Shown here in pieces: positions 1-13,410 of a DNA stretch of 64,000 nt. The position numbers and the translations under genes were made by a program. How positions within the stretch are numbered: the stretch's first letter is position 1; each line of letters begins with the position of its first letter. The notes under the pieces were generated by a model, which was not told the origin of the DNA, did no database searches, and worked only from the letters and a program-made list of their open reading frames with translations. Source of the DNA: Trichobilharzia szidati (lineage: Eukaryota > Platyhelminthes > Trematoda > Strigeidida > Schistosomatidae). The DNA lies in NCBI GenBank assembly GCA_944472155.2, contig OX235279.1, positions 56,207,564 through 56,271,563 of the forward strand, read 5' to 3'.

Positions 1-3000
1 CTTAGAATTGCTCAGCCTAAGATGTGATACTAGTGGAATTTATATTGCCGCGTGGAATTTTGGAAAACCATAACTGCTTACTGCATCAAATGGCATCGAC
101 TTATCTTGATATCAGTGTGCATTGGGATAAGAAGAATACTATGCATAGTCATTCTGAAATGTCCAACTGCTTACAGTTAGTACTGCGTTTCTGTCGAAGA
201 GTAGCCCCCATACTCTACTAGTACACGTGTTACCTAAGTCATATCAGTTGAAATAATCACTCACTTTCAGATCATCAAGATATTTTGGATTTCTTCAGAA
301 GATACCTTTGTCCATGATAGATACGGAAGTTGCACTTGCGACTGATATTTTTTACCACATCTGAAGTAGTATCTGGTTTGGAGGGACTTCTTGAAATTCG
401 TTTTGAAACGCGGAAGCATATGTAGTTATGGGTGGTATTATCTCTATAAGCACAGGTGATGGGAATGAATACGACATAAAATTTCCTAGCAAAGTAATGG
501 TAATGGTGCAAATGTTTGATAAGAAAACAATTCAAAAGAAATGCTTAGATCGTATACAATTAAGTGCTACTGAAGACTCCGTAGTTACTGCATTTTTTAT
601 GTGTAAACTGTCTTCCAAAGGTAAAAATGACACTCAAATATGAAGGCATCGTCTACTTCCTTGACAAAGAATATAATATGTGTGACAGTTGAAGTCAGAG
701 AGAAATGCCGCTATAAACACAGAAGGAGAAGAAGAATGAACCATTGTGAGAGGACATAATGGAGTAAAAAATTATGCGACTTGTATATTTCTTTCTTCTA
801 ACCGCAGCATAGCCATTGCTACACTTTATTCATTTAATTTTAGAAGTCTAGTAGCACCAGTCAACCTGGTCACGGCATTTCGATACAGGCGAAATAATCA
901 TAACTAACAATTGCGTACAGAGAATCCCTTGTTGCTATTTTTCATGAAATATAAGTCCAGTCCTGCTGAGTTTATTTGTCTTATTCTATTGCAGATGGAA
1001 TTGGACTTCTTATGAGGACGACATGAAGGCTCGGCTTGTTAAAACAACGTCAAAAGGTAGTTAGTGGCATAGTTGAGTGTAAGTGTAATAGTGCCGTGCT
1101 GAGTTTACTCAATTATTCGTCTACCGCGAAATTCTATGTTAACACCCTAAGTCATATTAGTTGAATTATCGCTGCACGTGAAATATATGCAAAAATTTAA
1201 TGCACATCGTCGCAGTGTTACTTGATGTAGATGCCCTACTTACAATTCCGGCGACATTCCCAGGGATGCTAGAATAGGTGCAGAAGAGGAAGTAATGAAC
1301 TGCTTCTGAAAACACTCACCCTGTGATGCAATAATACTACACCACAGAGACTAACGCCTATCCTAAGACTTGAAATGCAAAGGCTTAAATGAAGTCCATA
1401 TGAATCAACCGTGGTCATACGGGGTTACACCTACGTATTATTGCAAGTTCTCACCTTAGGAAGTATCGGCCTAGCATGCCGTAATCCCACCGCGAGCATG
1501 TGAAATCGAAGACAAGAATGTTTGTGAGAAAAGTTTATTTTTATTCCACTACAAATTTAGTTTATTTGTATAATAAGTAAACGTCGCATTCCTGCATAAT
1601 CTGCTGCAACCTTGTCTCCAAATTTCTCAAGAATTTTGGTCATGTAGACATGCACAACCCTGATGTTAGTGAAGTATCCCTCGTGAGGTCTTTGTAGGAC
1701 TACTGCTGACGTGTCTCGAGGTGCGTATGAATCACATGGTCGTGTCCATCATTGATACTTTTGTAGCACACGATTAACTAAAAGTGGTAATATAAGAAAC
1801 GTAAATATAATTATGAACATAATATAACAGGATTGGTAATGACAGTTCTTATATGCTGTATGTAGTGAAAGTCATGTATACATGCAAAAGATTCTGAATA
1901 ATAATAACTTAAGTACTTAAGATTGTCAGTTATTGAGGCACCGTCACCACAGATCACAAATAGAAGGTAATGAGAAGACCATTTATTTAGCCAACAACAC
2001 TGTAATTCTTAAATATATGTAAATATAAAAGTATATAAAAACGTAAATATACCTGCAGAACACGCCTTTCTGAAATGAAATAACAGCAAATGTCGACAAG
2101 GGTACCGATGTGTGAACCATCTTCAGGGAATCAGAACAAGAGACTACGCATGGTAGTAAAACTCGTACTTACAATACATAAAAGAAAAATCAGTAACAAC
2201 CACACAAATTGTAGAAATATATAGCGCGATAAAATACGAAACTGTGTAAACGTCGTGGGGCAACTGAGACAGATATAGCATGTAAACCCTCAAAGCCAAC
2301 TGAAATCAAATTCTGTAGGTTAAATAATTTTACAGAGAATGTTGAGTTCAAGTGATAAGTCGAAGTCTTTCAAGATATCAGCACACCCTACTAAAGAAGG
2401 AAAACCGAGGGAAACCCTAGTTACCGTACTTGATGTAGTTGCAAACAAGCATAGAATATAAGTGCAACAGAGTGATAATCGTCGAGAACTAACTGCTTCA
2501 AGCGACTGGTAGCTGAAATGATTTCGAGATATTGAGTCAACGCCAGTAATGAAAATTGTTCGACATTTATCCCATATTTTTAGATTTTACTTAACCTGAG
2601 ATAAAGTGAGGTGGTGAACTTATAAATACATAAACCAGGTTTTTGAGTAGAGGAGTTTTCTTCGATATCACAGGGAATATTGCATCGCGCTTCACTATGT
2701 AGTATCTCCAACAGATGAATTAAGGTTGATTTATGACCCATCAAATTACCAGGTCTTCATTCTTGCATTACTGAAGTCAGAAAGTATCTTCTCGGTTTCT
2801 TTTTCTTAAGACTTTCTGCTTCATAAATCACTGTATGACTAAAACTTAGTAGCTGAGAAATGGGAAATCATTCGCCAGTGCAACAGCACCATATATTCGT
2901 CTAGATCCTGAAAACACAGTCATGTTTCTATTATTATTTTCGTTACTGTAATTCACCTCTTGAACCTTTCTTGTTATTATCACTGTTGTCCTTATCCTTC

Positions 3001-6000
3001 TTGGCTTTAGTATTAATGCAGGGTCGGAAGAATAAGACTGACATGAAATTATTTCCACTAATAAGTTGCTAATGCCAGAGATGCTTGATTTCTAATCTTT
3101 TCTCGTTTAAATTACATTAGTGACAGAGACTGTAGAGCCTAATTAGCAATAGAAATACTAGTAATACCAGTTAGTTTCATGCGTCACGTACTGTTGCGCG
3201 TTGCAAACATACTTCACTGAAAGATTCTTCGTATAACGGTCACACGTAACAGATGACAGGTTCCCGGTATATCGAACACATAAACACCTACTCAAAATGC
3301 TTCACCAAACATTTGTATGGAATAAAACGTTTCCATTGGGACAATAAACTATTATGATCAGGCTTGAATTAATTCATAACTAAATGTTAAAATTTAAGCA
3401 ACATCAAAAAATAATGGTAGCCTGAGAAACATTTTACACTTATACTGCTTTTTGCATTTGAGTTTTATTAATAACTCTGGAAAGCAGGTGAATATAAATT
3501 TCTGAAGAAGAATTTGAAAGATATGCACTTTTCTTTATGTTTACAAGGATTTAATTGAAAACCATTCATGAGTAAATTTTAATTAGTGGTTTATTTTGAA
3601 ATCCTGTCAGCTTTCCAAAGAAAGAAAAAAATTAAGCATCATATTCATTATTTATGTTGATAAATTAAAAATTCAGCTTTGGTTGCTCTTATGCTTTACG
3701 TCCACACGAGTGCGATCGTGTGCAGATTCATGCGTGTATGTTTTTGTGCTTCATATGAATGCACTCTTTATTTGAAAACTTTAATTTCAATAAAAATTAA
3801 ATCAAGTTTTATTCACTTAGTGGCCAATAATTGAAATTTTCTTTCTTAAAACAATGCCCCTATAGCCTTTCAGCCCAGAACAAAGTCTTCAATTCACTCT
3901 GAATTTAGGGTTTTATTGAATAATTCAGCTTAAAAATGTGGAAGATTCTGACGCCATTTTTATTATTGTATTGATGAAGCTTTACTGCATTATGAACTAT
4001 ACTGCTCATGAGTTTTAAAGTCATTGTGTGTATAGGTTTGTAGGTTAACCATAGCCAAGGCCTATCGAAAACTGTGATGACTTAAATGCCTAAATGATTC
4101 TTTAAATTATTTTCTGCAATCTGTTATCTTACATGAAGCTTAGTTTCACGAAATCAACGTGTTCCGTGATAAGATTTTGAGCAGACTCTATATTCTTCAT
4201 CGGTTATTATCTAGGATCAGATGTAGTCATTTTGTATGAGACAAAAGGTATGTTAGTTCTTCAGGATGTTTACAAAATAGTAATGAATTTTTCGTCCAAA
4301 ACATTCTTTAGTCTATAAACCCTGTTTTTATTGAGGAAGTAGGAGTTTATCCATTACCAATAGTGAATGAATCAGCATGAACTGATTTAAAGTATTTTAT
4401 AAGCCCATCTGTTTATAATAGTACCCAAATGATGACCTTCTTTTATGATAGTGACTAATGTCGCTTATTCTTGGAGCATTTTCATGTGACAAATATCCAT
4501 ATGTATTCGCAGTCAGTAACGAGGTATAAATTGAAATGTTTGTCAACAGAAACTTGAGTACAACTTTTTCACAATTCATAAAAAAGCGAGTAAATTGAGA
4601 AATAAGGTAAAGAATTCTGTCCTACTTATGCGGATGAATTTATATAATAATAGCTGTATTGATTAGTAGCAATGAAATATGGAAAAGTCTAGTTAGAAAA
4701 CTGATCATATTTCACTTGTTGTCATTTCATATTTGTATGACGAACTACACAGAGTGATCATCAGTTTTATTCTTGAGCAACTGTTGTTCATGTGACACCT
4801 AGTTCAGAGTTATTTCATTCTGTCTGCAGCCCGTATATATGTATCATTTCGAATATAAGAAAACACAGTTGTGACTAGTCTGATAATTCTTTCAAGATTT
4901 ATTTACCTAATTTTCTGTGACTCAAGCGTAACTGGTTAATAGGCTAATCATCAATATCACATTTGACTTTATATGTGATATCTGAGATAAAATGACATAG
5001 TGGGAATTGAGTAAATGGCTGTTGCAGGTTATTTTACAGTGAAATAATCAAAGCGACTGTGGTCTACTGCTTTTTTACCCATAGCGAGTGAATTATCATG
5101 TCTACTAATTAAATCTAACCCCTTTTGCTCTGAGAATAACTGTGACTATTTCCAAATCACAGATAAAAAACAACAAAATATGTAATGTATACATGATAAA
5201 TACCAAGTCAACTGATCAGGAATAGTGATATGACGGATAGAAATAGAATATAGTTTTTTTCGAAACGGCATTCATCTGACTTTGAGTAAATTAGATTTTT
5301 TTACAAAATATTTTAGAGACGATTCACTTTAGAAGCATTTATTCTGTTTCAGCGACCTGTCATTGAGTTCATCTATCAAATAAACGGGTATATGACTTCA
5401 AAACACGGCTTCTTGACTTATTACAATAAAAAATCAGTGAGAAATTATTTCTGCTAACAATAATACCAAGAAAACATTATTTATTTAGAGTCTGCAACAT
5501 TTTTTCCAGGGGTAAATAGTTATAAGAAATATATATGGATTTGACATTGTTATTCTTATTTCTGGATCTCAGATAACATATATATATATGTATATATATA
5601 TATAGACAGTTTATGAATGACCCAGTTTACGATATCAGTAAATATTATCAGAATATATCATGTGGCAGAAAATACTCAAGTAGCTGTTACTTTTGAGACG
5701 AATCCTTTTAGTCCTAGGCCTATGAAAACAAATCCTTCCAAAATTTTCTCTATTGCAAGATTTCTTAACAAAGTGGCTAACGAACCTCAAATGAAAAGAC
5801 TATCCTATACTCTTAGCTGAACTCAAATAAATATGAATGAAGTGTAGAACAATGTTGTGTTTGACTTTGACAATGGTAAACGTTAACGTTTCCCGAGAAA
5901 ATGTTTCCCATTTAAAAATTAATCAGAATATCAAACGAACGCTTATTTTTAAAAGGCCATTGCATAATCCAATATGCCTATCTGCTGCCATATTACTGTA

Positions 6001-6780
6001 CTACATTAGGTGAGACTGCATATCACATAGTGTTGATTGATCTTATATCATCTGATTTGCATGACAGGCCAAATACTATCAACCGTGTATTCAGCACAGT
6101 ATATGGTATACGTTTACTCATATACATGCTGTTTACAGATAAAACTATTTAAGGGAAACTCTAAAGTTTAAATCTCAATTCTTGCGAAGGCTCTTAAAAA
6201 TATTAATAGGTGAGCAGTGTATGACTACAATTTATTTCTGGAAGGTAAGTGCCAATAACCATTGATTCATAGCACATGGATATGAAACAGACTTGTGGAC
6301 CTCACTTGACATCAATATTAATGTATCTAGTAGGTAACCATAGTTCAGATTAAGAGCTAGCAGTCTTTCAGATCGACAGTTACTCATCAGTGATTTCTGA
6401 TGACAGCAGAGCTTTCTTGAGACTTGGTATATATTAATGAAGCCGGATACTAAACTAGTGTCTCTATGCGACGTGGAAGAACTCTGTTATGGTAGTCCTA
6501 GGTTACATCTACCGGACTGTTATTCGTCGAACAGTAACCAAATGATTTTCAGTGTCTTTTGATTTTCGATGATTTCAAGAAACTGTAGTTGCAAAATGCT
6601 GATTGTATAAATATATTCTTCAGTAATATGTAAACTACTAGTGATTTATTGAGTGGTTCTCATTAGAATATCTGAGAGGCATATAGTTTTGTTTCATCAC
6701 GACACCTATTATCAATATGCTGAACTATGAGCCATTTTGAAAGTAAAAGTAAGTTTAAATCCTGACATTAAAACACCATC
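1..6780. other. unique AT-rich non-coding region
   Basis: I recognise no gene here. The longest open frames are 60-71 codons and scattered. One at 428-643 (+) has a coding-like composition but no recognisable motif and no convincing splice sites. A short (TA)n tract lies at about 5578-5603. A phrase around 229-255 (containing cctaagtcatat) recurs loosely at about 1142-1165, which may be an old dispersed repeat. Nothing else was supportable. Confidence 0.5.
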
Positions 6781-6837
6781 TGAAATTACTCATCGCATTC
6801 CCATCAGTATTATTTTTGCTGTATGAGTTAGTCTTTT

Positions 6838-6955
6838 GCATACATCTGAAGCCATCACAATCCAACTGAATGAGCCAGACTTGTGTGTTCAGAAGAAATT
6901 TGTGCAGCCACGTTCCTTACCTTGGCGTCACTACATAAATGAAGACAACTGACAA
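6838..6955 (+). pseudogene. Penelope-like element, 3' end of the GIY-YIG ORF (remnant)
   Basis: One frame reads a stretch containing SEAITIQLNEPDLCVQKK followed by FVQPRSLPW and a stop. This is the same C-terminal signature (LCVQKK or LCIQKK, then VQPLSLPW) that ends the other PLE endonuclease ORFs in this window, at 21.7, 29.2, 39.1 and 10.7 kb. The sequence upstream is out of frame or unrecognisable, so only the last 35 or so codons remain. The pyrimidine-rich stretch to about 7200 may be its 3' untranslated tail. PLEs encode a reverse transcriptase with a C-terminal GIY-YIG nuclease that nicks target DNA. This copy is dead. Confidence 0.6.
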
Positions 6956-7209
6956 TTTCCCCCTCCCGTTAAGCCTATACAAGTTATAATTGTCATTATT
7001 ACTTTTTTTCTGACTAATTCATCTTTACTTGCTTATTACTCAGTTAATTTGAACTCTCATTTATATCTTGACTACTCCATATTTTCCCAGAATTATGCAT
7101 TGTGTAACCCACTAATTTAACCTTTGCAATTATTTCTACCCTTTAACTGTTCGCAATAATTTTCTGGGTTAACTACCACCCGTTGACATGCTGCTTTTGA
7201 CTAATTATT

Positions 7210-10200
7210 GTCAACAAACTTATCACCACTAGAGTGGAAAATTTTCTCATTGTAATAAAACTGCTGTATAAATATGAGTACATATATGAGTAGTACCAAA
7301 GACGGGGACCCAACTGGAAGGTAAGTATTTCTTCTCTCAACGCCTTTTTTTCTAAACTTCTGTAAGGGGATGTTTTCCTTATTTAAATCTACGAAGTCCA
7401 CAGTTTGATTACAAATGAGGCCTTTGAAATACATAAGTATATGCGGAAATCCTGTTTAATATGTACTGGAATATTTATATCTGTTATCGCAGCAAAAGTG
7501 TAGTATTTTATTCCTACCTGTTTTTTCCCATACAAAAATGCCACTAAATATGTCTTACTGTAGTCTTTGTTATAATTTTTACTTTATTTCCAATATTTTT
7601 AACTATTACTTCACTAATGTTACTCCAAATTTTATCAGATTATTGTTTCCACGTTTTTCACATGAATCGCTCTTCTAATTTGGTGAGGTTTCAACCTGGT
7701 GAATCTCAAAAATTGTTTGTGTGCGTGTGCCCACGTAACTAAGGTAAATTCATTCACTTGTGGTTAAAGTTGACTGTCAATATAAAATATGATATATTTG
7801 TTGTTTTGGGCTTGTCAGAAATGAAGCAGTAATTTAGTGTAGTAATGACAATTGGATTATTGGCCATTTTTTAGTGTGTAGATACTTGTAGCAAGTCGTA
7901 TAACTCCCTATTATTACCATTGAGAAAAGAACTGAGCATCCTTGAACAACATACAATTGAGCGTTGGTGTTGTATGTTTGCTTATCGATTTCAAAAACTG
8001 CCTGGTTGCTTATTTATGTGATTATATTTAACAGTGACCTGATTTACGATATCGATAAATGTTATCTCAATAAACAGATTTCGACAAGAAATAATTTCAG
8101 GTATATGTTTATTCGTTGTTTTGAAGACCAGCTCACTTCAAATTTTTTCAACGTTAAATAAATTAAAAAGATTCCTATCGAATGTTCTTTCTGTAACGCT
8201 TTAGTATAATTCAAACGGAAAAAGCACTAACCGAAAACAATATATCATTTGATTAGAGCTTAAAGTATGTTTTATGCTTAAAGCTGTTTCTGAACTGGAT
8301 AGAAGCCGTTTGTTCACCGCAAACAGTGAAGTTCTAACTCATGATCAGCCTAGTGATCAAATGTTTAAAACAGATTTATTTTTGTATTACTCGTTAAGCG
8401 AATCTTTGAACAGCAGTGAACAGTTATAATTCTAAAGAAAATGTGTATCTGTGAAGGTTCAAAAGCTTTCAATTTCGGAAAATAATGTTGAGAAAACTCT
8501 TAGTGTTCATACTCGATATCAGTTATGACACAGAAGTTATATGATAATTTATAATTTCAGCTTAACAAATTGAGTTGCAACACTTTTCAAAGAAGTTTAA
8601 TTTCTTACTCTAAGGGAGGTGTAAATGTTACAAGTATTTTGTTTGTGAAAAAGAAGAGACGTAATCCATTCCATATGGATTTTTTAATAGTGAATTGTTT
8701 GAGCTGTTCAGAGTTTTTATGAAAATGGCACTTACATCTTCATGATGAATGGATATTCTGGTTTAACTGGAGAAGAAATATAAGACTAATGTGTATGATA
8801 ACAAAAATATGACAATTAGCTCCCAAATGAATTTTGAAACAACCTGGTAATTTTTGTGGCTTACTATACTACTAGTACTCAGTTCACTGCTTTTGGAGAG
8901 CTTTGTATGTGCTAAATGGTTGATGCCTCATTAGTTTGACCATATCTATTTTCCTGTGCTTAAAAGTTTTTGATGCTTGACTTACTTATATTAACTGATA
9001 GAATAGCGTTCATAAGTATTTCCACAAGATATTAGGCTTAAAATGTCGCAGAATACGAGAAAAATTGCCGGTTGATCTATTAATAGACGCCAGCTTTACC
9101 TGACCCGATAAATACACTTCTTTTATAAGGAATAATACTTCTAAAGATGTATGTGTATTCTCATAAATATTGAATCAGAGAAATGTTTTATGCTACAAGA
9201 TAAGAACATTAAATCCATCCTTGGAAACATATTTATATCAAATCTCGGTTCTTTAGGCTCCTGCAGCTAAAGTCTTTTTTCACCACAGAGTCCATTTATA
9301 TTATCTCACTCTTTGCATGACCAACAAGCGACTTAAAATTTACTACTGAATAAGCAGAGCATACTTATATAGCTAAACAAACATACAATAGAGGTTAAAA
9401 GGCAGTTGACATTAATACAGAAAAGTGGCTTACATTAAGTGGACTTACACTAAGGTAGTTTCGACAATAAAATAACCCTGGTTAAAAGAAGGTTAAAGTA
9501 CCAGCGATTTTCTAGTTTTCTTCCCTCCAGTACTGTATATCAGTAGTCCCATTTTGTTCAGTACAAGGGCAGAAAAATGTTCATGAACCAATATTTTACC
9601 AAAAGACTAACTAAACAGAAACCCAGTATTCCACACTTCGGAAATTTTATGGCTTCGTGATGAGGTTAAAGGGGGATTCAGAGCTTTACTGTGTAATATG
9701 GCAAAGCTTCAAACTAACCATTCAGCTTTAGAAGTGTGGTGAAGATGAAAATCAACTCATTAAAATTTCTAATCGTGAAGAATGAAGCATTTAGTGTGAC
9801 TGTGCAAACCGCTTTTATTAGTAAATATAGTGTCTAGAAGAGTTTATCTATAAACATATGTCTGCACGATTTGTAAGTTATATTTCATGATAATACTTAA
9901 TTTGTTTTAACTTGATTTTATGAAATTGTTTAAATTCATCGGGAAGTTTCATGTATTACTGTCTGAAAAAGAAGTTACTGAACGGAAGTGAAACATAAAG
10001 CGAACGTAAGACCAGAAATTTAGAATTTTTCAAGTGTCGATAAGTAATTTTCGTTTACTTAAATAAACATATAATGAATATAAATCATGGACGCATCCGC
10101 AAGTTATACTTCATTCTTCATTAGTATTTTGCTAACTGTTTTCAGAGCTAGATAAAAAAGAATTTAATGCTTTTTCAGTAGGTGGTTTTTTTTAATTTCC

Positions 10201-10390
10201 ATACATCATTTGCTTTGTAACTTTCCTTATTGATTACAAAACCCCTACTATAGAACTGCAAACAACAGTTAAAAAGTGTATGATATGAAACAACTACGAA
10301 AATTAGTAAGCAGAAGAACAGGCTAATGTATCAGTAGTTTTGATAAACTGATTTATCGTAATATAGCGAAAATATTCATTCAGACATCTA
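7210..10390. other. unique non-coding region
   Basis: No gene, RNA or mobile element is recognised. Open frames do not exceed 77 codons and have no motif. The composition is like the rest of the unique DNA. Confidence 0.45.
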
Positions 10391-10395
10391 TAAAA

Positions 10396-10524
10396 CACAA
10401 AATAATTGAGCAAAGAGTATCTTTTTCTATAACTTCCTCGTCTGGCTCTACAATTATATATATATATGTTTATAAACATAGAATATTCTAGAATAGTAGT
10501 CAACAACAATATTAGTATTTTTTA
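10396..10524. repeat. left inverted terminal repeat of a PLE (pLTR fragment)
   Basis: This block matches the reverse complement of 11601-11723 over most of its length. Shared phrases include cctcgtctggctct, an AT run and gtagtcaacaacaat. It flanks the PLE coding remnant between them. Its segment around 10412-10470 also aligns with a terminal motif found at the ends of other PLEs here (12895, 38455 and 55205 on the + strand; about 22085 reversed), so it is PLE terminal sequence. Confidence 0.65.
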
Positions 10525-10648
10525 AATAATATAGATTTGTATAGTAAGATCAATGGAATTACAGTTCATTAAGGATGTTTAAACTATAATAATAAAGATA
10601 TATTAGCATATAGAATATCAACTAAAATTAGGGAAATTTCCTAGATGG

Positions 10649-11602
10649 TCAAGGTGATGATAATGTTTGAACTAGCTTCTTTTGGACGCATAAATTGGGC
10701 CTCTTAATGTGGATCCCAATGGCCTCAGCAGTACTTAGTAAACGAACCCTATAGGCGAAGTTAAGATTTGTTGGTATGCAGTAAACGACTTTGAAAGCCT
10801 GGTTAACATCAATCTTGTGTTCTGTATCCACAAGATGAGATAGAATAGCACTACGAATAGATTTAGTTTGTCCTTTACTTAACCACGCAGAGTCATGTTC
10901 GGAAATCCGACGAGAAATACGCCTAATTGTACGGCCTATACAACTAACTGGCTCCACAGGAGCAGTTAAGTTGGTAGATACACATAGAAGAGGCGAAATC
11001 AGGCAGTTTATTTTCTACTCCCGAAAGCAAAAGAGAGTGGTTTTGAAGTCACAGCGTAATTCAGCAGGAGGGAATGCCCTTTTTACTGCATTGTCCCTGA
11101 GGAACTGAATTTGTAAAAATAAGGCTTTTTTAGGAACTGTTGGTACCTCGGACTGTTTTGATTTTAGATTCATATTCTTATCAATAAACTTTCCTGGATA
11201 ACCGTTTTCACTTAGCAACCGTTTAATATTGTTAAGTTCGTCATCAAGATATTCATCCGAGATTGCTCTTGCTCTGTGAACCAAGCACTTTATCAGATTG
11301 TGTTTGTATTTTAAGAGCACGAATCTGAAAAAATGAGTATACTGACACGTTGATGTGGGTTTTCTGTATACACTTCTTCGTATTGTGCCATCCTCTTTTC
11401 TGGTCATAAGGACGTCTAGAAATGAATTACTAGAGTCTTTTTCTTTCTTAATAGTAAAATTTATTGCAGGATGAACGTCATTAAATTTATCCAGGATGTT
11501 ATTTGCTTCATCCTCACTTTTCGTACTCAAAAATATATCATCTATGTCCCAATAATAGAATTCAATTCCATTGATCTTACTGTACAAATCTTTATTCTTC
11601 AA
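10649..11602 (-). pseudogene. Penelope-like element: RT C-terminal region plus GIY-YIG endonuclease, disrupted
   Basis: Two minus-strand frames lie in order. 11602-11015 (195 codons) covers the end of a PLE reverse transcriptase: it starts near the catalytic block, which here reads YYWDIDDIFL instead of a clean RYVDDxxL, and continues through the thumb-like region with FLDVLMTR and VYRKPT. 10957-10649 (102 codons) covers the GIY-YIG nuclease from its second motif, CIGRTIRRISRRI, with SEH and AWL, to LCVQKKLVQ. The first half of the GIY motif lies between the two frames, so at least one frameshift or stop separates them. The N-terminal RT half is missing, giving a 5'-truncated copy. It lies between inverted terminal repeats. 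Confidence 0.8.
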
Positions 11603-11723
11603 AAAATACTAATATTGTTGTTGACTACTATTATAGAATAATCTGTTTACTTAAACATATATATAATTTTAGAGCCAGACGAGGAAATTATCGAAGAGGA
11701 TATTCTTTGCTAAATTATTTTGT
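11601..11723. repeat. right inverted terminal repeat of a PLE (pLTR fragment)
   Basis: This is the inverted partner of 10396-10524. Its boundary coincides almost exactly with the 5' end of the truncated RT frame at 11602, so the coding fragment joins an inverted copy of its own terminal repeat. That is a known type of PLE insertion structure. Confidence 0.65.
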
Positions 11724-12400
11724 GATTTATTTTAGTTGGGTGGTGTAAAATGTGTAAATGTAAGGTCACCCATAATGTGATTAAAATTACTTATCTCTGG
11801 ATAGGTGAGCTGGATAGTTTTCTTTTTCTTTTGCTCGAGTGGAACGTATATAACTATTCGTCAATCATTATAGGAGTGATAGTTACCTGCTTTCTTACTG
11901 GAAGTAAAAAATGGTTAGAGAACCATTGAAAATGAAGAGACTATTAATAGCCATTTTGTTTAAGTCTAAGAGTCTTCTGAACAACAGATTTTATGAGGAA
12001 TAATACTTAGGTTGCCATGTCTGCTGAAAGACACTTTGTAATCTAGCCAGTTTGATTAAGACCATTGAGACAATTGTCAGATTTCTGTCATTTTATGGTA
12101 CGGTGCTCTGATGTTTTATCAAACACGGTATTCATGTAAAAGAACTAATTATCACAATGCACTCGATTGAATGCTTTTGTTTCATTAAATCATTGACTTT
12201 TGTGTGTCCTGTAAATGAAACTCGTTGATGGACAAGATATATACCCGTTTTTATTTACAATATAGATTATGAACTAAGTCATGTGCTATAAACAAGTAAA
12301 GTAATTTTTCGTCAGGATACCACATTCCATATGACGAATGCCGTATAGGTGTAAAAACTGGCTCGCAAATATATTTTATTTTCTGGCTTTATAAGGGTTT
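11724..12400. other. unique non-coding region
   Basis: No gene or repeat is recognised in this stretch of about 680 bases. Confidence 0.4.
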
Positions 12401-12404
12401 TTCT

Positions 12405-12600
12405 TTTCCTTCACGTTCCCAGTGGAAGCAGTGTTTTACTTTTACAGGATGAGGTTGCTAGCCTCATGCCCAACCTTTCCTCTTTACCTACTTTTTAATA
12501 GCTGGTTTGGCGAGGTAAAGGAGTGCGCCGGTTGGGGATCGAACCCCGGACCATGTTCATAGTCGGCGAGTGTCCTGACCACTGTACCACCGGCGCACTT
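12405..12600 (-). mobile_element. tRNA-derived SINE with RTE-like body (minus strand)
   Basis: Read on the minus strand, it starts with a tRNA-like head: an A-box-like ggtacagtggtcaggac and a B box ggttcgatcccc. A body follows with ggttgggcatgaggctagcaac, and the tail is close to gggaacgtgaaggaa. The same arrangement is at 49574-49811. This copy lacks about 40 bases just before the tail relative to that one. The body matches the 5' end of the RTE copies in this window. RNA polymerase III would initiate in the head, and mobilisation would depend on a partner LINE. Confidence 0.75.
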
Positions 12601-12894
12601 GATAAAGGTTTAGAAAGAAAAAAACTTCATTGAAACCATTTAGAAAGCCAAAAATACTTTTTATTATTACAAATATATTGATGGCGATATTCTGATATGC
12701 TGCTAGCAAAAATCACTATACTTGGAATAGACATAAGCAACCGAATATGCTGTGATTCATATTATGAGTTTTTTGTGGCCCAAATATCAAAAGACGGCTC
12801 AGAATATAATTGTACGTATACTCAAAAAATTATTGCAGTTTTAATTCATGGATAATACCCAATCGGGCATTAATGAAAACGAAAACCTAGTCCA

Positions 12895-13410
12895 GCGAAG
12901 AGTCTCTTTTCAGCGAATCCATTTTCTTAGCTGTACAATCGCAAATATATATATATATGGGTTATTTTGTATGTATGTGCACATTAAGTTTGTCAAAAAT
13001 ACAATTGATTATGGTTATTTTAACCAAATAGGTTAAAATCAGTGATTTTTCGGTGGAGTTACGTAATCCAAAAACGGTCAAGAAAACTGAGTGTTAATGA
13101 AACTAGTATAGTAATAAAGGTAATGAGTTGCCAAAAACAGTTGTTAAAAAGGGGTTACGTAATAATATCAATAGTTTGATGGTTGAGTTGTACTCAGGAT
13201 ACACATAGGAAAAAAGTAGAGGTTGCGAAATTACGTAACAGCTCCAAATGAAAACAAGAATTATAGGCAACTAAAGAAACAGGCAAACAATCAAAATTAA
13301 GTCATCGAAAATCAACAAAGTTGTTACCGTGATAATAGAAGTAGTTGAGTAACTCTCTTTTTTGCATGCACAGCTCCGGTTTTCTTATGTGAATGACAGT
13401 TTTGTTACTT
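12895..13410 (-). mobile_element. PLE 3' untranslated region and terminal repeat (minus strand)
   Basis: The sequence is homologous to 38450-39140. Both start (in + coordinates) with an agcgaagagtctcttttc block, then gctgtacaatcgcaaatata, and continue through shared phrases such as aacaaaggtgatgagttg-like sequence and actcaggatacacatagg. The last 35 bases match the C-terminal codons of the PLE endonuclease ORF (LCIQKK region, antisense). Only the 3' tail of the element was inserted or kept. Confidence 0.65.

Noticed and set aside
2085..2130. Minus-strand CTGAAGATGGTTCACAC resembling a hammerhead core
   Set aside because: No GAAA at the right distance and no helix I pairing. A single short motif is not enough.
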